Source: Arthrobacter sp. Y81 (GTDB taxonomy: Bacteria; Actinomycetota; Actinomycetes; Actinomycetales; Micrococcaceae). From it: a DNA stretch of 64,000 bases. The stretch lies in assembly GCF_002929335.1 (NCBI RefSeq), contig NZ_PJIL01000003.1:62001-126000 (forward strand). The letters are read 5' to 3'. Position 1 is the first letter of the stretch. Every line of letters begins with the position of its first letter. A model generated the notes under the pieces. It was not told the DNA's origin. It made no database searches and saw nothing but the letters and a program-made list of their open reading frames with translations. Position numbers and translations under genes: made by a program. Below are positions 19,572 to 27,788 of the stretch, in pieces.

Positions 19572-20171
19572 ATGATCAAGAAGTTTCTGCCCCTTTCCGC
19601 CACCGCGATCGCTGCGGCAATCGCGCTGGCCGGCTGCACCACCGGAACCGGACCCGGTTCCTCCGGCACGTCCATGCCAAACATGGATCACGGCAGCTCC
19701 AGCGCCGCCCCGGCCAGGAGCACTCCGGCGTCTGCCGCGGATCACAACGCCGCCGACGTCATGTTCGCCTGGATTATGATCCCCCACCACGCCCAGGCGG
19801 TGGAGATGAGCGACGTGATGCTGGCCAAGAAAGACATCCCCGCGGACGTGACTGCCCTCGCCACCAGGATCAAGGCCGCGCAGGGACCGGAGATCGATAC
19901 GATGACCGGCTGGCTCAAGAGCTGGAACGAGTCCATGCAGGAGCCCAACGCCCATGACATGTCCACCCAGGGCACGGGCGGCATGGACGGCAGCGAAGCG
20001 GCCAAGCTCTTCCTTAACCAGATGATCGTCCACCACGAAGGCGCCATCGTCCTGGTCAAAAACGAAAGCACTGCCGGGAAAAACCCCGAGGCCGTCAAAC
20101 TCGGCCAGGCCATCGTGACCGCACAGGAAGCAGAAATACAGGAAATGCGGGCCATGCTGGCCAGGCTCTGA
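19572..20171 (+). CDS. DUF305 (CopM-like) lipoprotein, second copy
   Basis: A 199-residue lipoprotein with lipobox ALAGC and a DUF305 domain, paralogous to the gene at 11546 through most of its length, including the SATAIAAA signal, the DIPA motif and the TMTGWLKSWNES segment. The family motifs have changed: MIPHHAQAVEMSDVM is preceded by FAWI, and the second motif reads MIVHHEGAIVLVKNE, losing the Met that follows GA in most members. The upstream intergenic sequence also matches that before the first copy. Start: ATG with GAAGGAA upstream. Copper binding is likely but may be altered. Confidence 0.86.
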   Translation: MIKKFLPLSATAIAAAIALAGCTTGTGPGSSGTSMPNMDHGSSSAAPARSTPASAADHNAADVMFAWIMIPHHAQAVEMSDVMLAKKDIPADVTALATRIKAAQGPEIDTMTGWLKSWNESMQEPNAHDMSTQGTGGMDGSEAAKLFLNQMIVHHEGAIVLVKNESTAGKNPEAVKLGQAIVTAQEAEIQEMRAMLARL

Positions 20172-20190
20172 CGTCACCAGGCTTTCCCCC

Positions 20191-20222
20191 CGGCCGGCAC
20201 CGTTGCCCTACGGTGCCGGCCG
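20191..20222 (+). terminator. Hairpin after the second DUF305 gene
   Basis: A perfect 12-bp stem (20191-20202 with 20211-20222) with an 8-nt loop follows the stop by 19 nt. Confidence 0.65.
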
Positions 20223-20358
20223 TCCTGTCCTGCCCAACAAATGCGGGCTTCCCCGTCCATGGTCAGTAACAGCAGTATCGTTCCAAAAGTTGGGGGACTA
20301 ACCTAATGCCAGATGGCCCGCTCAGCGGCCCGTCACGTCTCTACCTTGGAGTTCCGCC

Positions 20359-21393
20359 ATGCCGCTGCGCAGCTTCTCCCGCCGCACCCGTTCATTCCCC
20401 GATCACACACAGTCCCGTCAGAAACGACGCAGGCGACGACTCCGGGCAACGGGCATTGCCGCGCTGACAATACTCGGGTTGGTGCTTGGGTCAACCTCGG
20501 CCAACCTCATCATGGAAAGTGTTGAACGCCCCAATACTGTGCCGTATGGGGAGAAAATCCAGATCGCCCAAGGGACCATCAACGTCGCCCGAACCGGAAA
20601 GACCGGCCCGACCCTGGTGCTGCTCAGCGGATTGGGCACGCCGGCGCCGGCGCTGGACTTTGCCCCGCTGATCAGGGAATTGGCCGGATACCGGGTCGTC
20701 GTTGTAGAGGGGTTCGGCTACGGCTTCAGCGATATGACCGCCAGACCGCGGACCATCGAGAACATCTCCGAGGAACTGCATGAGGTGCTCGCCAAACTCG
20801 CCGTCGATGTTCCCTACGTCCTTGTCGGTCACTCGATCGCAGGCTTCACCACTCTTCACTACGCCAACAAATACCCGGAAGAAGTATCCGGGGTTATCGG
20901 GATCGACCCCACGGTACCCGCTGCCACGACTGCCACGGCCGAAGCTCCTGCACCCGCCGACATGCCTGTGTCAGGCAACTTCTGGGAACGGATTCCTTCG
21001 ACCACCGGCTTGGTCCGCTGGGCCGGCGCTCTTGGTCTCGCAGACCCGGCAGGCGACGGCTATACGACGACGGAACGCGACGAAATGCGCAAGTTGCTGA
21101 GCTGGAACTTTGGCAACGCGGCACTGACCGACGAAACGAACCGAATCGGGGAGAACGCCCAGAAGCTCCAGAACCTCAGCTACCCCGAGGCTCTTCCCGT
21201 GCTGGAGTTTCTGTCCCAGGAAACCATGAACCAGCAACCGGAATGGCTCCCGGCGCATGAACGCCGACTGCTCAACGTCAAGCACCATGAGCTGGTCATT
21301 CTCGACGGCCCGCACTACCTGCACTGGACCCAGTCCAGGGCCATGGTGGAAAAGATCCATGAGTTCCTGAACCACGGCAGCAGGGAGCCCTAG
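20359..21393 (+). CDS. Membrane-anchored alpha/beta hydrolase
   Basis: A 344-residue protein with a very basic N-terminus (RRRRRLR) and one membrane helix or uncleaved signal (about 31-50), followed by an extracytoplasmic alpha/beta hydrolase. Motifs: LLSGLGTPAPALDF near the oxyanion hole, VEGFGYGFSD, the nucleophile elbow VGHSIAGF, and a terminal LDGPHYLHWTQ that supplies the catalytic His. Its lid region is Pro/Ala-rich. The substrate is unknown. It lies after the second DUF305 gene with its own GGAG ribosome site and may mark the right end of the metal island. Confidence 0.8.
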   Translation: MPLRSFSRRTRSFPDHTQSRQKRRRRRLRATGIAALTILGLVLGSTSANLIMESVERPNTVPYGEKIQIAQGTINVARTGKTGPTLVLLSGLGTPAPALDFAPLIRELAGYRVVVVEGFGYGFSDMTARPRTIENISEELHEVLAKLAVDVPYVLVGHSIAGFTTLHYANKYPEEVSGVIGIDPTVPAATTATAEAPAPADMPVSGNFWERIPSTTGLVRWAGALGLADPAGDGYTTTERDEMRKLLSWNFGNAALTDETNRIGENAQKLQNLSYPEALPVLEFLSQETMNQQPEWLPAHERRLLNVKHHELVILDGPHYLHWTQSRAMVEKIHEFLNHGSREP

Positions 21394-21422
21394 CTTCGGA
21401 GACCCGGCTGAGCAGACCAGGC

Positions 21423-21908
21423 TCAGCTCCCGCTTTGGACGAAGACCTCAACCGCCACAACATGCGCTTCGGTCAGGCCTTCAGCCGTCAGGGGCCGCAC
21501 CAGCAGTACCTGCCGCCGGAATCCGCGCGCCCACTCGCGGGCGTCCGGTCCAAGGACGTCATCAATCCACACGACCGAGTCCCAGGTGGCCTCGCCCGAA
21601 AGTTCCATCCTGGCCAGCCACCGGGTCACCGGCCGGAGCTTCGGTGTAGGTGACTCGGATTCGTCCAGGGCACGTGCGGGCAATGGCACTCGTAACGTTT
21701 CGTTCCCCAGCCGCAACTGGGATTCGAGCCCGGCGGTCTGCTCGGCCGGCCACGTCGATACCCAAGCGATCCTGCCGAACACCGCGAGCCTATTGACCAA
21801 GGCAATTTTCGCGTCCGAGAGCACGAGCTCCAGTGAGCCGTCGGGGCTTGCCACCCGGGCACGTGGGTTGAGGACCCCGTCAATGTCGAGAAGGATCAAC
21901 GGCTTCAT
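21423..21908 (-). CDS. HAD-superfamily-like protein (LLDIDGVLNP motif)
   Basis: A 161-residue protein starting MKPLILLDIDGVLNP, the HAD motif I with the nucleophile Asp. A later VWIDDVLGPDA segment resembles motif IV. It matches the small group of HAD-like proteins found alone or in RNA-repair contexts, but the substrate cannot be told. An in-frame ATG at 21926 overlaps the stop of the upstream gene, so the two are coupled; both starts are possible. Confidence 0.7.
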   Translation of the reverse strand: MKPLILLDIDGVLNPRARVASPDGSLELVLSDAKIALVNRLAVFGRIAWVSTWPAEQTAGLESQLRLGNETLRVPLPARALDESESPTPKLRPVTRWLARMELSGEATWDSVVWIDDVLGPDAREWARGFRRQVLLVRPLTAEGLTEAHVVAVEVFVQSGS

Positions 21909-21922
21909 AGTCGCGTCAGGCA

Positions 21923-22219
21923 TCACCCGATGGTCGCTGCTTCCTCCAGCGTATGCGGTTCGAAATGCTCCAGCATTTCCCGCATGGCCTCGTATCCCTG
22001 GACGAACGCGGCTGAGGCCCGCCAGCGTTCAGTCTGCTCGAGCGACTCCCACGGGCCGGTGCTGATGAACCTGTTGGGAACGTCGCGATCGCGCATCAGA
22101 ACTGCCTTTGCCGCGGGAAATTCTTCTTGGGTCCTGCTGGCAAGGCTGCGCCAGGCCTGCACAAAATCGTCCTCCCTGCCGGGTTTAACCAACCAGATTC
22201 CGAGCGTGTAAACAGACAT
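21923..22219 (-). CDS. ABM-domain (antibiotic biosynthesis monooxygenase-like) protein
   Basis: A 98-residue dimeric alpha+beta barrel type protein: MSVYTLGIWLVKPGREDDF, then FPAAKAVLMRDRDVPN, and WESLEQTERWRASAAF, the strand-helix order of the ABM/EthD-like fold. Such proteins are small monooxygenases or ligand binders; the role is unknown. ATG 22219 is preferred to ATG 22234 by comparison with the family start. It overlaps the HAD gene. Confidence 0.72.
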   Translation of the reverse strand: MSVYTLGIWLVKPGREDDFVQAWRSLASRTQEEFPAAKAVLMRDRDVPNRFISTGPWESLEQTERWRASAAFVQGYEAMREMLEHFEPHTLEEAATIG

Positions 22220-22327
22220 CGCCAACGCCTCCAATCACGTACGGGGTGGGATAGTCCCGATTATCGTCCGGTTGAGCGAAGCAGGGTAGGGCCGATGGTC
22301 ATGGGGCCTGCTCCCTTGCGCCCTTAC

Positions 22328-22360
22328 GGCCCCCATCCGGCCCCCATCCGGCCCCCTCCC
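22328..22360. repeat. Short tandem repeat of an 11-bp unit (ggcccccatcc)
   Basis: Two perfect copies (22328-22338 and 22339-22349) and a third degenerate copy lie in the 155-nt gap downstream of the VOC gene stop. No function is visible. Confidence 0.7.
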
Positions 22361-22374
22361 GGCTCCCCGGACGG

Positions 22375-22851
22375 TCAGGAACCGTCATAGGCGGCCTGGA
22401 GTTCGGCGATCTCGAGCTTCCTCATGCCCAGCATCGCCTGCATGGCCCGCTGCGCCCCCTCCTGGTCCGGACCTCCCAGCAATTGGCTCAGGACGGACGG
22501 CACAACCTGCCACGAAACCCCGAACTTGTCCTTGAGCCAGCCGCATTGACTCTCCGAGCCACCCGCCGTCAGCGCCGACCAGTAGCGGTCCACTTCCTCC
22601 TGCGAAGAGCAGTCGATCACGAAGGAAACCGCCTCGCTGAAGGAGAATGCCGGGCCTCCGTTAAGCGCAAGGAACTTCCGGCCCTCAATCTCGAATTCGA
22701 CCGTCATGACCTGTCCCGCGGGGCCGGGGCCGTCGCCGCCATAGCGTGCCGTGTTGAGAATTTTGGAGCCGTCAAAAACCGAGACGTAGAAGTCGGCGGC
22801 TTCCTCGGCCTGGGTGTCGAACCACAGGCAGGTGGTGATCTTTTGGCTCAC
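22375..22851 (-). CDS. VOC-superfamily protein (PhnB/3-demethylubiquinone methyltransferase-like fold)
   Basis: A 158-residue protein with the start TTCLWFDTQAEEAADFY, GRKFLALNGGPAFSFSEAVSF in the middle and CGWLKDKFGVSWQVVP at the end, the pattern of the PhnB/YjdN branch of the vicinal-oxygen-chelate superfamily. Catalytic activity is not known for this branch. GTG start with GAGGGA 5 nt upstream. Confidence 0.82.
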   Translation of the reverse strand: MSQKITTCLWFDTQAEEAADFYVSVFDGSKILNTARYGGDGPGPAGQVMTVEFEIEGRKFLALNGGPAFSFSEAVSFVIDCSSQEEVDRYWSALTAGGSESQCGWLKDKFGVSWQVVPSVLSQLLGGPDQEGAQRAMQAMLGMRKLEIAELQAAYDGS

Positions 22852-23017
22852 GTTGGTCCCTCATCTCACTGGCTGCGCCGGAAACGGCTCCCGACGGCGA
22901 TCCTTTGGTTGCGTTTGCGAGCCTAGCCGGGCGTGATTCCGGACACAATGGCGCGGCCGCGGCATCCGGTGTCACGTCGCCGCCGCCTCCCCGGCGGGAA
23001 AGGGATCCGGGCCTGGT

Positions 23018-23023
23018 TATCAT
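23018..23023 (+). promoter_or_regulatory. -10 box for leaderless LysE gene
   Basis: TATCAT lies 5 nt before the ATG at 23029, and no ribosome site is present. The geometry fits a leaderless transcript. Confidence 0.5.
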
Positions 23024-23028
23024 CGAGT

Positions 23029-23661
23029 ATGTCCGTCCCTGAAGCCCTTCTCCAGTTCGCCGTGGTCGCTGCCCTGCTGACCGTGATTCCCGGGCTCGAC
23101 ACCGTGCTGGTTCTCCGCACAGCGATCAGCCGGGGGCGCGGTCCGGCTTTTGCGACGGCGGCGGGAATCTGCACCGGCACGGTGGCGTGGGGCGTTGCGG
23201 CCGCGCTGGGTGCGTCCGCGCTCCTGGCTGCCTCTGAAACGGCCTTCACGGTGTTGAAGATCGCGGGCGCCTGCTACATGGCATTTCTCGGAATCTCGAT
23301 GTTCATCAGGACCTTCAGAAGAGGACCGGCAATGCCCACGGAACCGGTGCAGGCTGCCGGAAGCGGACGGGCGCCCTTTCTGACAGGCGTGACAACGAGT
23401 CTGCTGAATCCCAAAGTGGGCGTTTTCTACATGGCCATGATCCCGCAGTTCCTGCCGCAGGATGTCCCGCCCCTCTTAATGGGGGTCCTGCTGCCTCTCG
23501 TGCACAACGTGGAGGGCATGCTCTGGTTCGCGGGAATCATCGTGGCCACCCACTATGCCCGGCGCTGGCTGCAGTCCGCGGCGGTGGGCAAAGCCACGGA
23601 CCGTATTGCCGGCGTCGTACTTGTGGCCTTTGCCGCGAAGATCGCGGCCAGCAGGGCCTGA
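23029..23661 (+). CDS. LysE-family amino-acid/metabolite exporter
   Basis: A 210-residue membrane protein with six helices, of normal LysE length. Family signatures: VIPGLDTVLVLRTAISRGRG at the N-terminus, FLGISMFI, and SLLNPKVGVFYMAMIPQF. It should export amino acids or related small molecules; the substrate is not predictable. The start at 23029 is preferred over the far-upstream ATG because the latter adds an Arg/Pro-rich tail before the first family motif. The stop is 3 nt from the convergent VOC gene. Confidence 0.87.
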   Translation: MSVPEALLQFAVVAALLTVIPGLDTVLVLRTAISRGRGPAFATAAGICTGTVAWGVAAALGASALLAASETAFTVLKIAGACYMAFLGISMFIRTFRRGPAMPTEPVQAAGSGRAPFLTGVTTSLLNPKVGVFYMAMIPQFLPQDVPPLLMGVLLPLVHNVEGMLWFAGIIVATHYARRWLQSAAVGKATDRIAGVVLVAFAAKIAASRA

Positions 23662-23664
23662 CTG

Positions 23665-24033
23665 CTACCGCGGCAACTGGCTGACCAGGCCCACGGTGTT
23701 GCCCTCGCTGTCACGGATGAATGCCATCCATTCATCCGTCCCGTCCGGGCCCAGCCGGTCATTTGTGTGGCTGAAGATCACCTGTGGTTCGGCCACGATC
23801 TCCACTCCCCTGTTCCGGAGCTCGGTCACGGAGTCCCTGACGTCGGGAACCGCCAGGTAGACCAGGGACGACGGCGCCCCGGACTCCAGCAGCAGCCGGA
23901 CGCCGTCCAGGTCAAAGAACAGGAGTCCGGGCGGGTCGAACACTGCCCGGGCCTCGGCGCCGAGCAGCGCGGTGTAGAACCCTGCCGCCCGCTGCAGGTC
24001 ACTGGCATGTTGCGCAATCTGGACTAGTCTCAT
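23665..24033 (-). CDS. Glyoxalase/VOC-family protein
   Basis: A 122-residue protein with the single VOC domain: MRLVQIAQHASDLQRAAGFY, LLFFDLDGVRLLLE and EWMAFIRDSEGNTVGLV. The terminal Glu/Asp-Ser-Glu-Gly-Asn motif is the usual metal-side strand of glyoxalase/bleomycin-resistance proteins. The role is unknown. An in-frame ATG at 24090 would add 19 residues. Confidence 0.8.
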   Translation of the reverse strand: MRLVQIAQHASDLQRAAGFYTALLGAEARAVFDPPGLLFFDLDGVRLLLESGAPSSLVYLAVPDVRDSVTELRNRGVEIVAEPQVIFSHTNDRLGPDGTDEWMAFIRDSEGNTVGLVSQLPR

Positions 24034-24170
24034 GCTGCCGTCCGGGGTGTAGTAACGGAAACGCGATGTGCCGGGAAACGGCCCGGTCACAGTGTACGGC
24101 CGCTGCGGGCCATCGCGTCAGGCGGTCATGCCAGGTCGTAGCAACGAAAATCCTTTACTACTCTGGAGGC

Positions 24171-24587
24171 ATGCCTTCCCGCACCGACACCGCCCCCGTC
24201 CGCGCAGCCGCCAGGAGTTCCGTGGCTATTGCCGCCCTCGCCGACGCGGCACTGATCCTTACCTTCGCCGCCATCGGCCGGGACGCCCACCAGCGCGGGG
24301 ATGTGATCGCCGGAGTCCTCCTGACAGCCTGGCCGTTCCTGGCGGGAGCGGCCATAGCCTGGCTTGGGCTGCGGTTGTGGCGCGCGCCGTTGCGCGTCTG
24401 GCCGGCGGGGGTCAGCGTGTGGATCGGAGCTGTGGCCCTGGGCATGCTGCTCCGTGCTTTGACCGGCCAGACGGTGGTAGTGCCGTTCGTCCTTGTGGCG
24501 TTGCTCAGCCTGGGCGTGTTCCTCCTCGGCTACCGGCTCATCGTGGCCGGATTCCGGCGGCTGGCAGGGCACCGGCAGCGCCGCTGA
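24171..24587 (+). CDS. DUF3054-family membrane protein
   Basis: A 138-residue protein with four membrane helices (about 15-34, 43-64, 78-96 and 104-122). The motif FAAIGRDAHQRGD after the first helix and WPFLAGAAIAW in the second identify the DUF3054 family of Actinobacteria; function unknown. ATG 24171 is fixed by TCTGGAGGC immediately upstream. Confidence 0.85.
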   Translation: MPSRTDTAPVRAAARSSVAIAALADAALILTFAAIGRDAHQRGDVIAGVLLTAWPFLAGAAIAWLGLRLWRAPLRVWPAGVSVWIGAVALGMLLRALTGQTVVVPFVLVALLSLGVFLLGYRLIVAGFRRLAGHRQRR

Positions 24588-24668
24588 AGCACCCTGATGT
24601 ACTAGGCTGGCAACAGACAGCAACGCCTGCCGTTTCCGCAACGGCGCACCCGATCCGAAAGGTCAAGA

Positions 24669-24950
24669 GTGATCACCGCATTCGTCCTGATCAAGACAGA
24701 CGCCTCGCGCATTCCGGAAACGGCAGAGGAGATTTCGGCGATTCCGGGCATCAGCGAGGTCTACTCCGTGACCGGGGAATGGGACCTGATTGCTGTTGCG
24801 CGGGTGGCGAAGCATGATGAGCTGGCGGACGTCATCGCGGACAAGCTGTCCAAGGTCCCTGCCGTTGTGCACACCACAACGCACATCGCCTTCCGCGCTT
24901 ACTCCCAGCACGACCTCGATGCGGCCTTCGCCCTCGGTTTCGAGCAGTAA
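24669..24950 (+). CDS. Stand-alone Lrp/AsnC RAM-domain protein
   Basis: A 93-residue protein that is only the ligand-binding (RAM) half of Lrp/AsnC regulators, without the DNA-binding half: MITAFVLIKTD, SVTGEWDLIAVARV and PAVVHTTTHIAF. Such proteins form ring-like oligomers that bind amino acids. The gene has a GTG start and lies convergent to trpD with a 15-nt gap. Confidence 0.85.
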   Translation: MITAFVLIKTDASRIPETAEEISAIPGISEVYSVTGEWDLIAVARVAKHDELADVIADKLSKVPAVVHTTTHIAFRAYSQHDLDAAFALGFEQ

Positions 24951-24965
24951 GGCCGGGCACAGCGC

Positions 24966-26024
24966 CTAGCCCTGGGTCAGGGCCACCCACTTTTCCAGAA
25001 CGGCAGCTGCGGCGCCGGAGTCAATGGACTCTTCAGCGCGCTTCAACGCTGCCGCCATGCGGTCCGTCAGCGGACCCTCGGCCCGGACATCGAACGCCAC
25101 CAGTCCTGCGGCGGCGTTCAGCAGGACGGCGTCGCGGGCCGCTCCGGCCGCTCCGGCCAGAACATCACGCACGACGGCGGCATTCGCTGCGGCGTCACCG
25201 CCACGAAGCTCCTCCACCGTCGCCGGACGGATGCCCAGCGCCTGCGGATCAAAGGCCTGTTCGCTGACTTCCCCGTTCCTGATCTCCCAGACCGTGGACG
25301 GCCCGGTCGTTGTCAGCTCGTCCAGTCCGTCGCTTCCCCTGAAGACCAGTCCGCGGCTTCCGCGCTTGGCAAGCACTCCGGCAACCAGGGGCGCCATCCG
25401 TGCGTTGGCAACACCAACTGCTGAGGCCTGCACCCGAGCGGGGTTGGTCAGCGGTCCGAGGAAGTTGAACGCCGTGGGTATGGCAAGTTCGCGGCGGGGC
25501 ACGGCGGTGTGCCGGAAGGAGGGATGGAACACCTGGGCGAAACAGAAGGTGATTCCGGCCTCTTCGGCGTTCCGTGCGACGCGATCGATGGGGAGGTCCA
25601 GCCGTACGCCCAGGGCTTCCAGGACGTCCGCTGAGCCCGACGACGACGAGGAGGCCCGGTTACCGTGCTTGACCACCTTCGCACCGGCTCCCGCACAGAC
25701 AAGCGCCGCCATGGTGGAGATGTTAACCGTATTGAGCTGGTCGCCGCCGGTGCCCACGATGTCTAGCTTCTCGCCGCCGATGTCCACGGGGTTTGCGTGG
25801 GCCAGCATCGCTTCGACAAGGCCGGCAATCTCATCCACCGTCTCGCCCTTCGCGCGCAGCGCCACGAGGAATCCGGCAATCTGGGCGGGCGTGGCTTCGC
25901 CGGACATGATCGTGTCCATCGCCCACTCCGTGTTGTCAGCCGTGAGGTCCGCGCCGTTGATCAGAGCCGAAATGAGCCGCGGCCAGGTGTTGCCGGCCGG
26001 CTGTGCTGATGCCTGTGAAGTCAC
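24966..26024 (-). CDS. trpD: Anthranilate phosphoribosyltransferase
   Basis: A 352-residue enzyme that joins anthranilate to PRPP in tryptophan synthesis. The PRPP-binding motif [14 protein letters not shown] (about 91-104), [21 protein letters not shown], and [22 protein letters not shown] are all in place, and the length is normal. It is not next to other trp genes here. The GTG start abuts AGGAG with no spacing, and a TAGCAT -10 lies 6 nt upstream, so a leaderless start fits better than a Shine-Dalgarno start. Confidence 0.95.
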   Translation of the reverse strand: MTSQASAQPAGNTWPRLISALINGADLTADNTEWAMDTIMSGEATPAQIAGFLVALRAKGETVDEIAGLVEAMLAHANPVDIGGEKLDIVGTGGDQLNTVNISTMAALVCAGAGAKVVKHGNRASSSSSGSADVLEALGVRLDLPIDRVARNAEEAGITFCFAQVFHPSFRHTAVPRRELAIPTAFNFLGPLTNPARVQASAVGVANARMAPLVAGVLAKRGSRGLVFRGSDGLDELTTTGPSTVWEIRNGEVSEQAFDPQALGIRPATVEELRGGDAAANAAVVRDVLAGAAGAARDAVLLNAAAGLVAFDVRAEGPLTDRMAAALKRAEESIDSGAAAAVLEKWVALTQG

Positions 26025-26030
26025 CTCCTG

Positions 26031-26036
26031 ATGCTA
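26031..26036 (-). promoter_or_regulatory. -10 box for leaderless trpD
   Basis: TAGCAT (minus strand) with exactly 6 nt to the GTG start at 26024. Confidence 0.5.
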
Positions 26037-26160
26037 TCGAGGCACCCGCCCTGATGACCAATGTGAACCGGCCCGGGAACTTTTCCGCGCGAATTCGCGT
26101 CTTTGTAGAAAAAGTCCCTGCAAAAGGCGGTTTGCATTGGGCAGGAGGAACTTTTACAGA

Positions 26161-26166
26161 CATAAT
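26161..26166 (+). promoter_or_regulatory. -10 box for leaderless ctaE
   Basis: CATAAT with exactly 6 nt to the GTG at 26173. The AGGAGG at 26143-26148 is 24 nt from that start, too far to serve it. Confidence 0.45.
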
Positions 26167-26172
26167 GTCTAT

Positions 26173-26811
26173 GTGACATCTGCGACCCATGCCCCCAGTA
26201 CCCCGGCGCACCCGACGCTGAACCGCCCGAATATGGTTTCCGTAGGAACCGTTGTTTGGCTGTCCAGTGAGTTGATGTTCTTCGCCGGTCTCTTCGCCAT
26301 GTACTTCACACTCCGTTCGACTTCCGGACAGATGTGGGCTGAAGAGACAGCTAAGCTCAACTTCCCCTTTGCGCTCGTAAACACGATCGTCCTCGTGGCA
26401 AGTTCATTCACTTGCCAGATGGGCGTCTTCGCCGCTGAGCGGCTCCAGCCGCGCCGCGCCGGCGGCCCCCTTGCATTCACGCGTTGGGGGATGAACGAAT
26501 GGTTCACCCTGACGTTCATCATGGGTGCCTTCTTCGTTGCCGGCCAGGCAACTGAATACGCCATGCTCGTTTCGGAGCATGTGTCGCTTTCGTCGAATGC
26601 GTACGGCTCGGCCTTCTACATGACCACCGGCTTCCACGGCCTGCACGTCATCGGCGGCCTCATCGCCTTCCTCTTCATCATCGGCCGTTCGTTCGCCGCC
26701 AAGAAGTTTGGTCACTTCGAAGCCACGTCCGCGATTGTCACCTCGTACTACTGGCACTTTGTCGACGTCGTGTGGATCGGCCTCTTCCTGGTCATCTACG
26801 TCCTCAGGTAG
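26173..26811 (+). CDS. ctaE: Cytochrome c oxidase (aa3) subunit III
   Basis: A 212-residue integral membrane subunit of the terminal oxidase. Five helices are visible, with the conserved [17 protein letters not shown] helix (containing the carboxylate), [15 protein letters not shown] and [15 protein letters not shown] near the end. The GTG at 26173 gives the family start ([20 protein letters not shown]). It heads the ctaE-qcrCAB cluster, the normal actinobacterial arrangement, in which bc1 and aa3 form a supercomplex. Confidence 0.95.
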   Translation: MTSATHAPSTPAHPTLNRPNMVSVGTVVWLSSELMFFAGLFAMYFTLRSTSGQMWAEETAKLNFPFALVNTIVLVASSFTCQMGVFAAERLQPRRAGGPLAFTRWGMNEWFTLTFIMGAFFVAGQATEYAMLVSEHVSLSSNAYGSAFYMTTGFHGLHVIGGLIAFLFIIGRSFAAKKFGHFEATSAIVTSYYWHFVDVVWIGLFLVIYVLR

Positions 26812-26898
26812 CCCTGACTTGACTCTTTTTCTACAAGAGGCAGAATTTCAAGAAGCGGCTCCCGGAGCCGACGCACGATCGAATAAAGGAACCACCAC

Positions 26899-27687
26899 GT
26901 GAAGGCACTCTCGCAGAAGCGACGTCACCCACTGGCAGCCATTGCGCTGCTGCTGATGGGCCTCCTCCTCACTGGTGGGCTGTACGCCGTTGCCACCACC
27001 GTCAACGAGGCCAAGGCTTCCACCACCAGCTTCAGTGCGAACGACGCTGAAGAGGGCGGGAAGCTTTTCGCCGCCAACTGCGCAACCTGCCACGGCATGG
27101 GTGCGAGCGGAACCCAGGACGGACCCTCACTTGTAGGCGTCGGTGCTGCCGCCGTTGACTTCCAGGTAGGCACCGGGCGCATGCCCATGCAGATGAATGG
27201 CCCGCAGGCTTACAAGAAGCCTGCACAGTTCAACGATGAACAGACCCACCAGCTGTCCGCTTACGTCGCTTCGCTCGGGCCCGGCCCGTCCATCCCCGAA
27301 GAGCACCTTCTGGACGCACAGGGCAACGCCGCAGAAGGCGGCGAGCTCTTCCGCGTGAACTGCGCCATGTGCCACAACGCAGCAGCAGCCGGCGGTGCAC
27401 TGACCCGGGGCAAGTTCGCTCCCGCCCTCGCGGACGTTTCCGAGAAGCACATCTACGAAGCAATGGCCACCGGACCGCAGAACATGCCCGTCTTCAACGA
27501 CGCCAACGTCTCCCCCGAAGGCAAGCGCGACATCATTACCTTCCTGAAGCAGATTGAAGCCAATGGCTCACCCGGCGGTGCCGACCTCGGTGCAATAGGG
27601 CCCGTTTCAGAAGGTCTCTTTGTCTGGATCGCCGGCCTGGGCGTCATTATCGCCTTCACCATCTGGCTGACCTCCCGGACGTCCTAG
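26899..27687 (+). CDS. qcrC: Di-haem cytochrome c subunit of the bc1 complex
   Basis: A 262-residue membrane-anchored cytochrome c with an N-terminal helix (about 10-32) and two haem-binding motifs, CATCHG (about 65) and CAMCHN (about 157), each with a downstream Met ligand region (RMPMQM; NMPVF). A C-terminal helix anchors it. In Actinobacteria this subunit replaces soluble cytochrome c and passes electrons directly to the CuA site of the oxidase. GTG start with AAAGGA upstream. Confidence 0.96.
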   Translation: MKALSQKRRHPLAAIALLLMGLLLTGGLYAVATTVNEAKASTTSFSANDAEEGGKLFAANCATCHGMGASGTQDGPSLVGVGAAAVDFQVGTGRMPMQMNGPQAYKKPAQFNDEQTHQLSAYVASLGPGPSIPEEHLLDAQGNAAEGGELFRVNCAMCHNAAAAGGALTRGKFAPALADVSEKHIYEAMATGPQNMPVFNDANVSPEGKRDIITFLKQIEANGSPGGADLGAIGPVSEGLFVWIAGLGVIIAFTIWLTSRTS

Positions 27688-27788
27688 CAGCCGTCCGGCA
27701 ACTGTAAGAACTCCTGCTGACGAGTCAGCAGTATGGAATTGAAAACTAACCCGGCATTGGCCGGGACGAGAGAAGGATGAGGCGAATT

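Noticed and set aside
22328..22360. Possible CRISPR or phase-variable array
   Set aside because: Only two or three 11-bp units without spacers, in a non-coding gap.
26143..26148. AGGAGG as the ribosome site of ctaE
   Set aside because: It is 24 nt from the family start codon; the nearer ATG at 26164 gives a three-codon frame.
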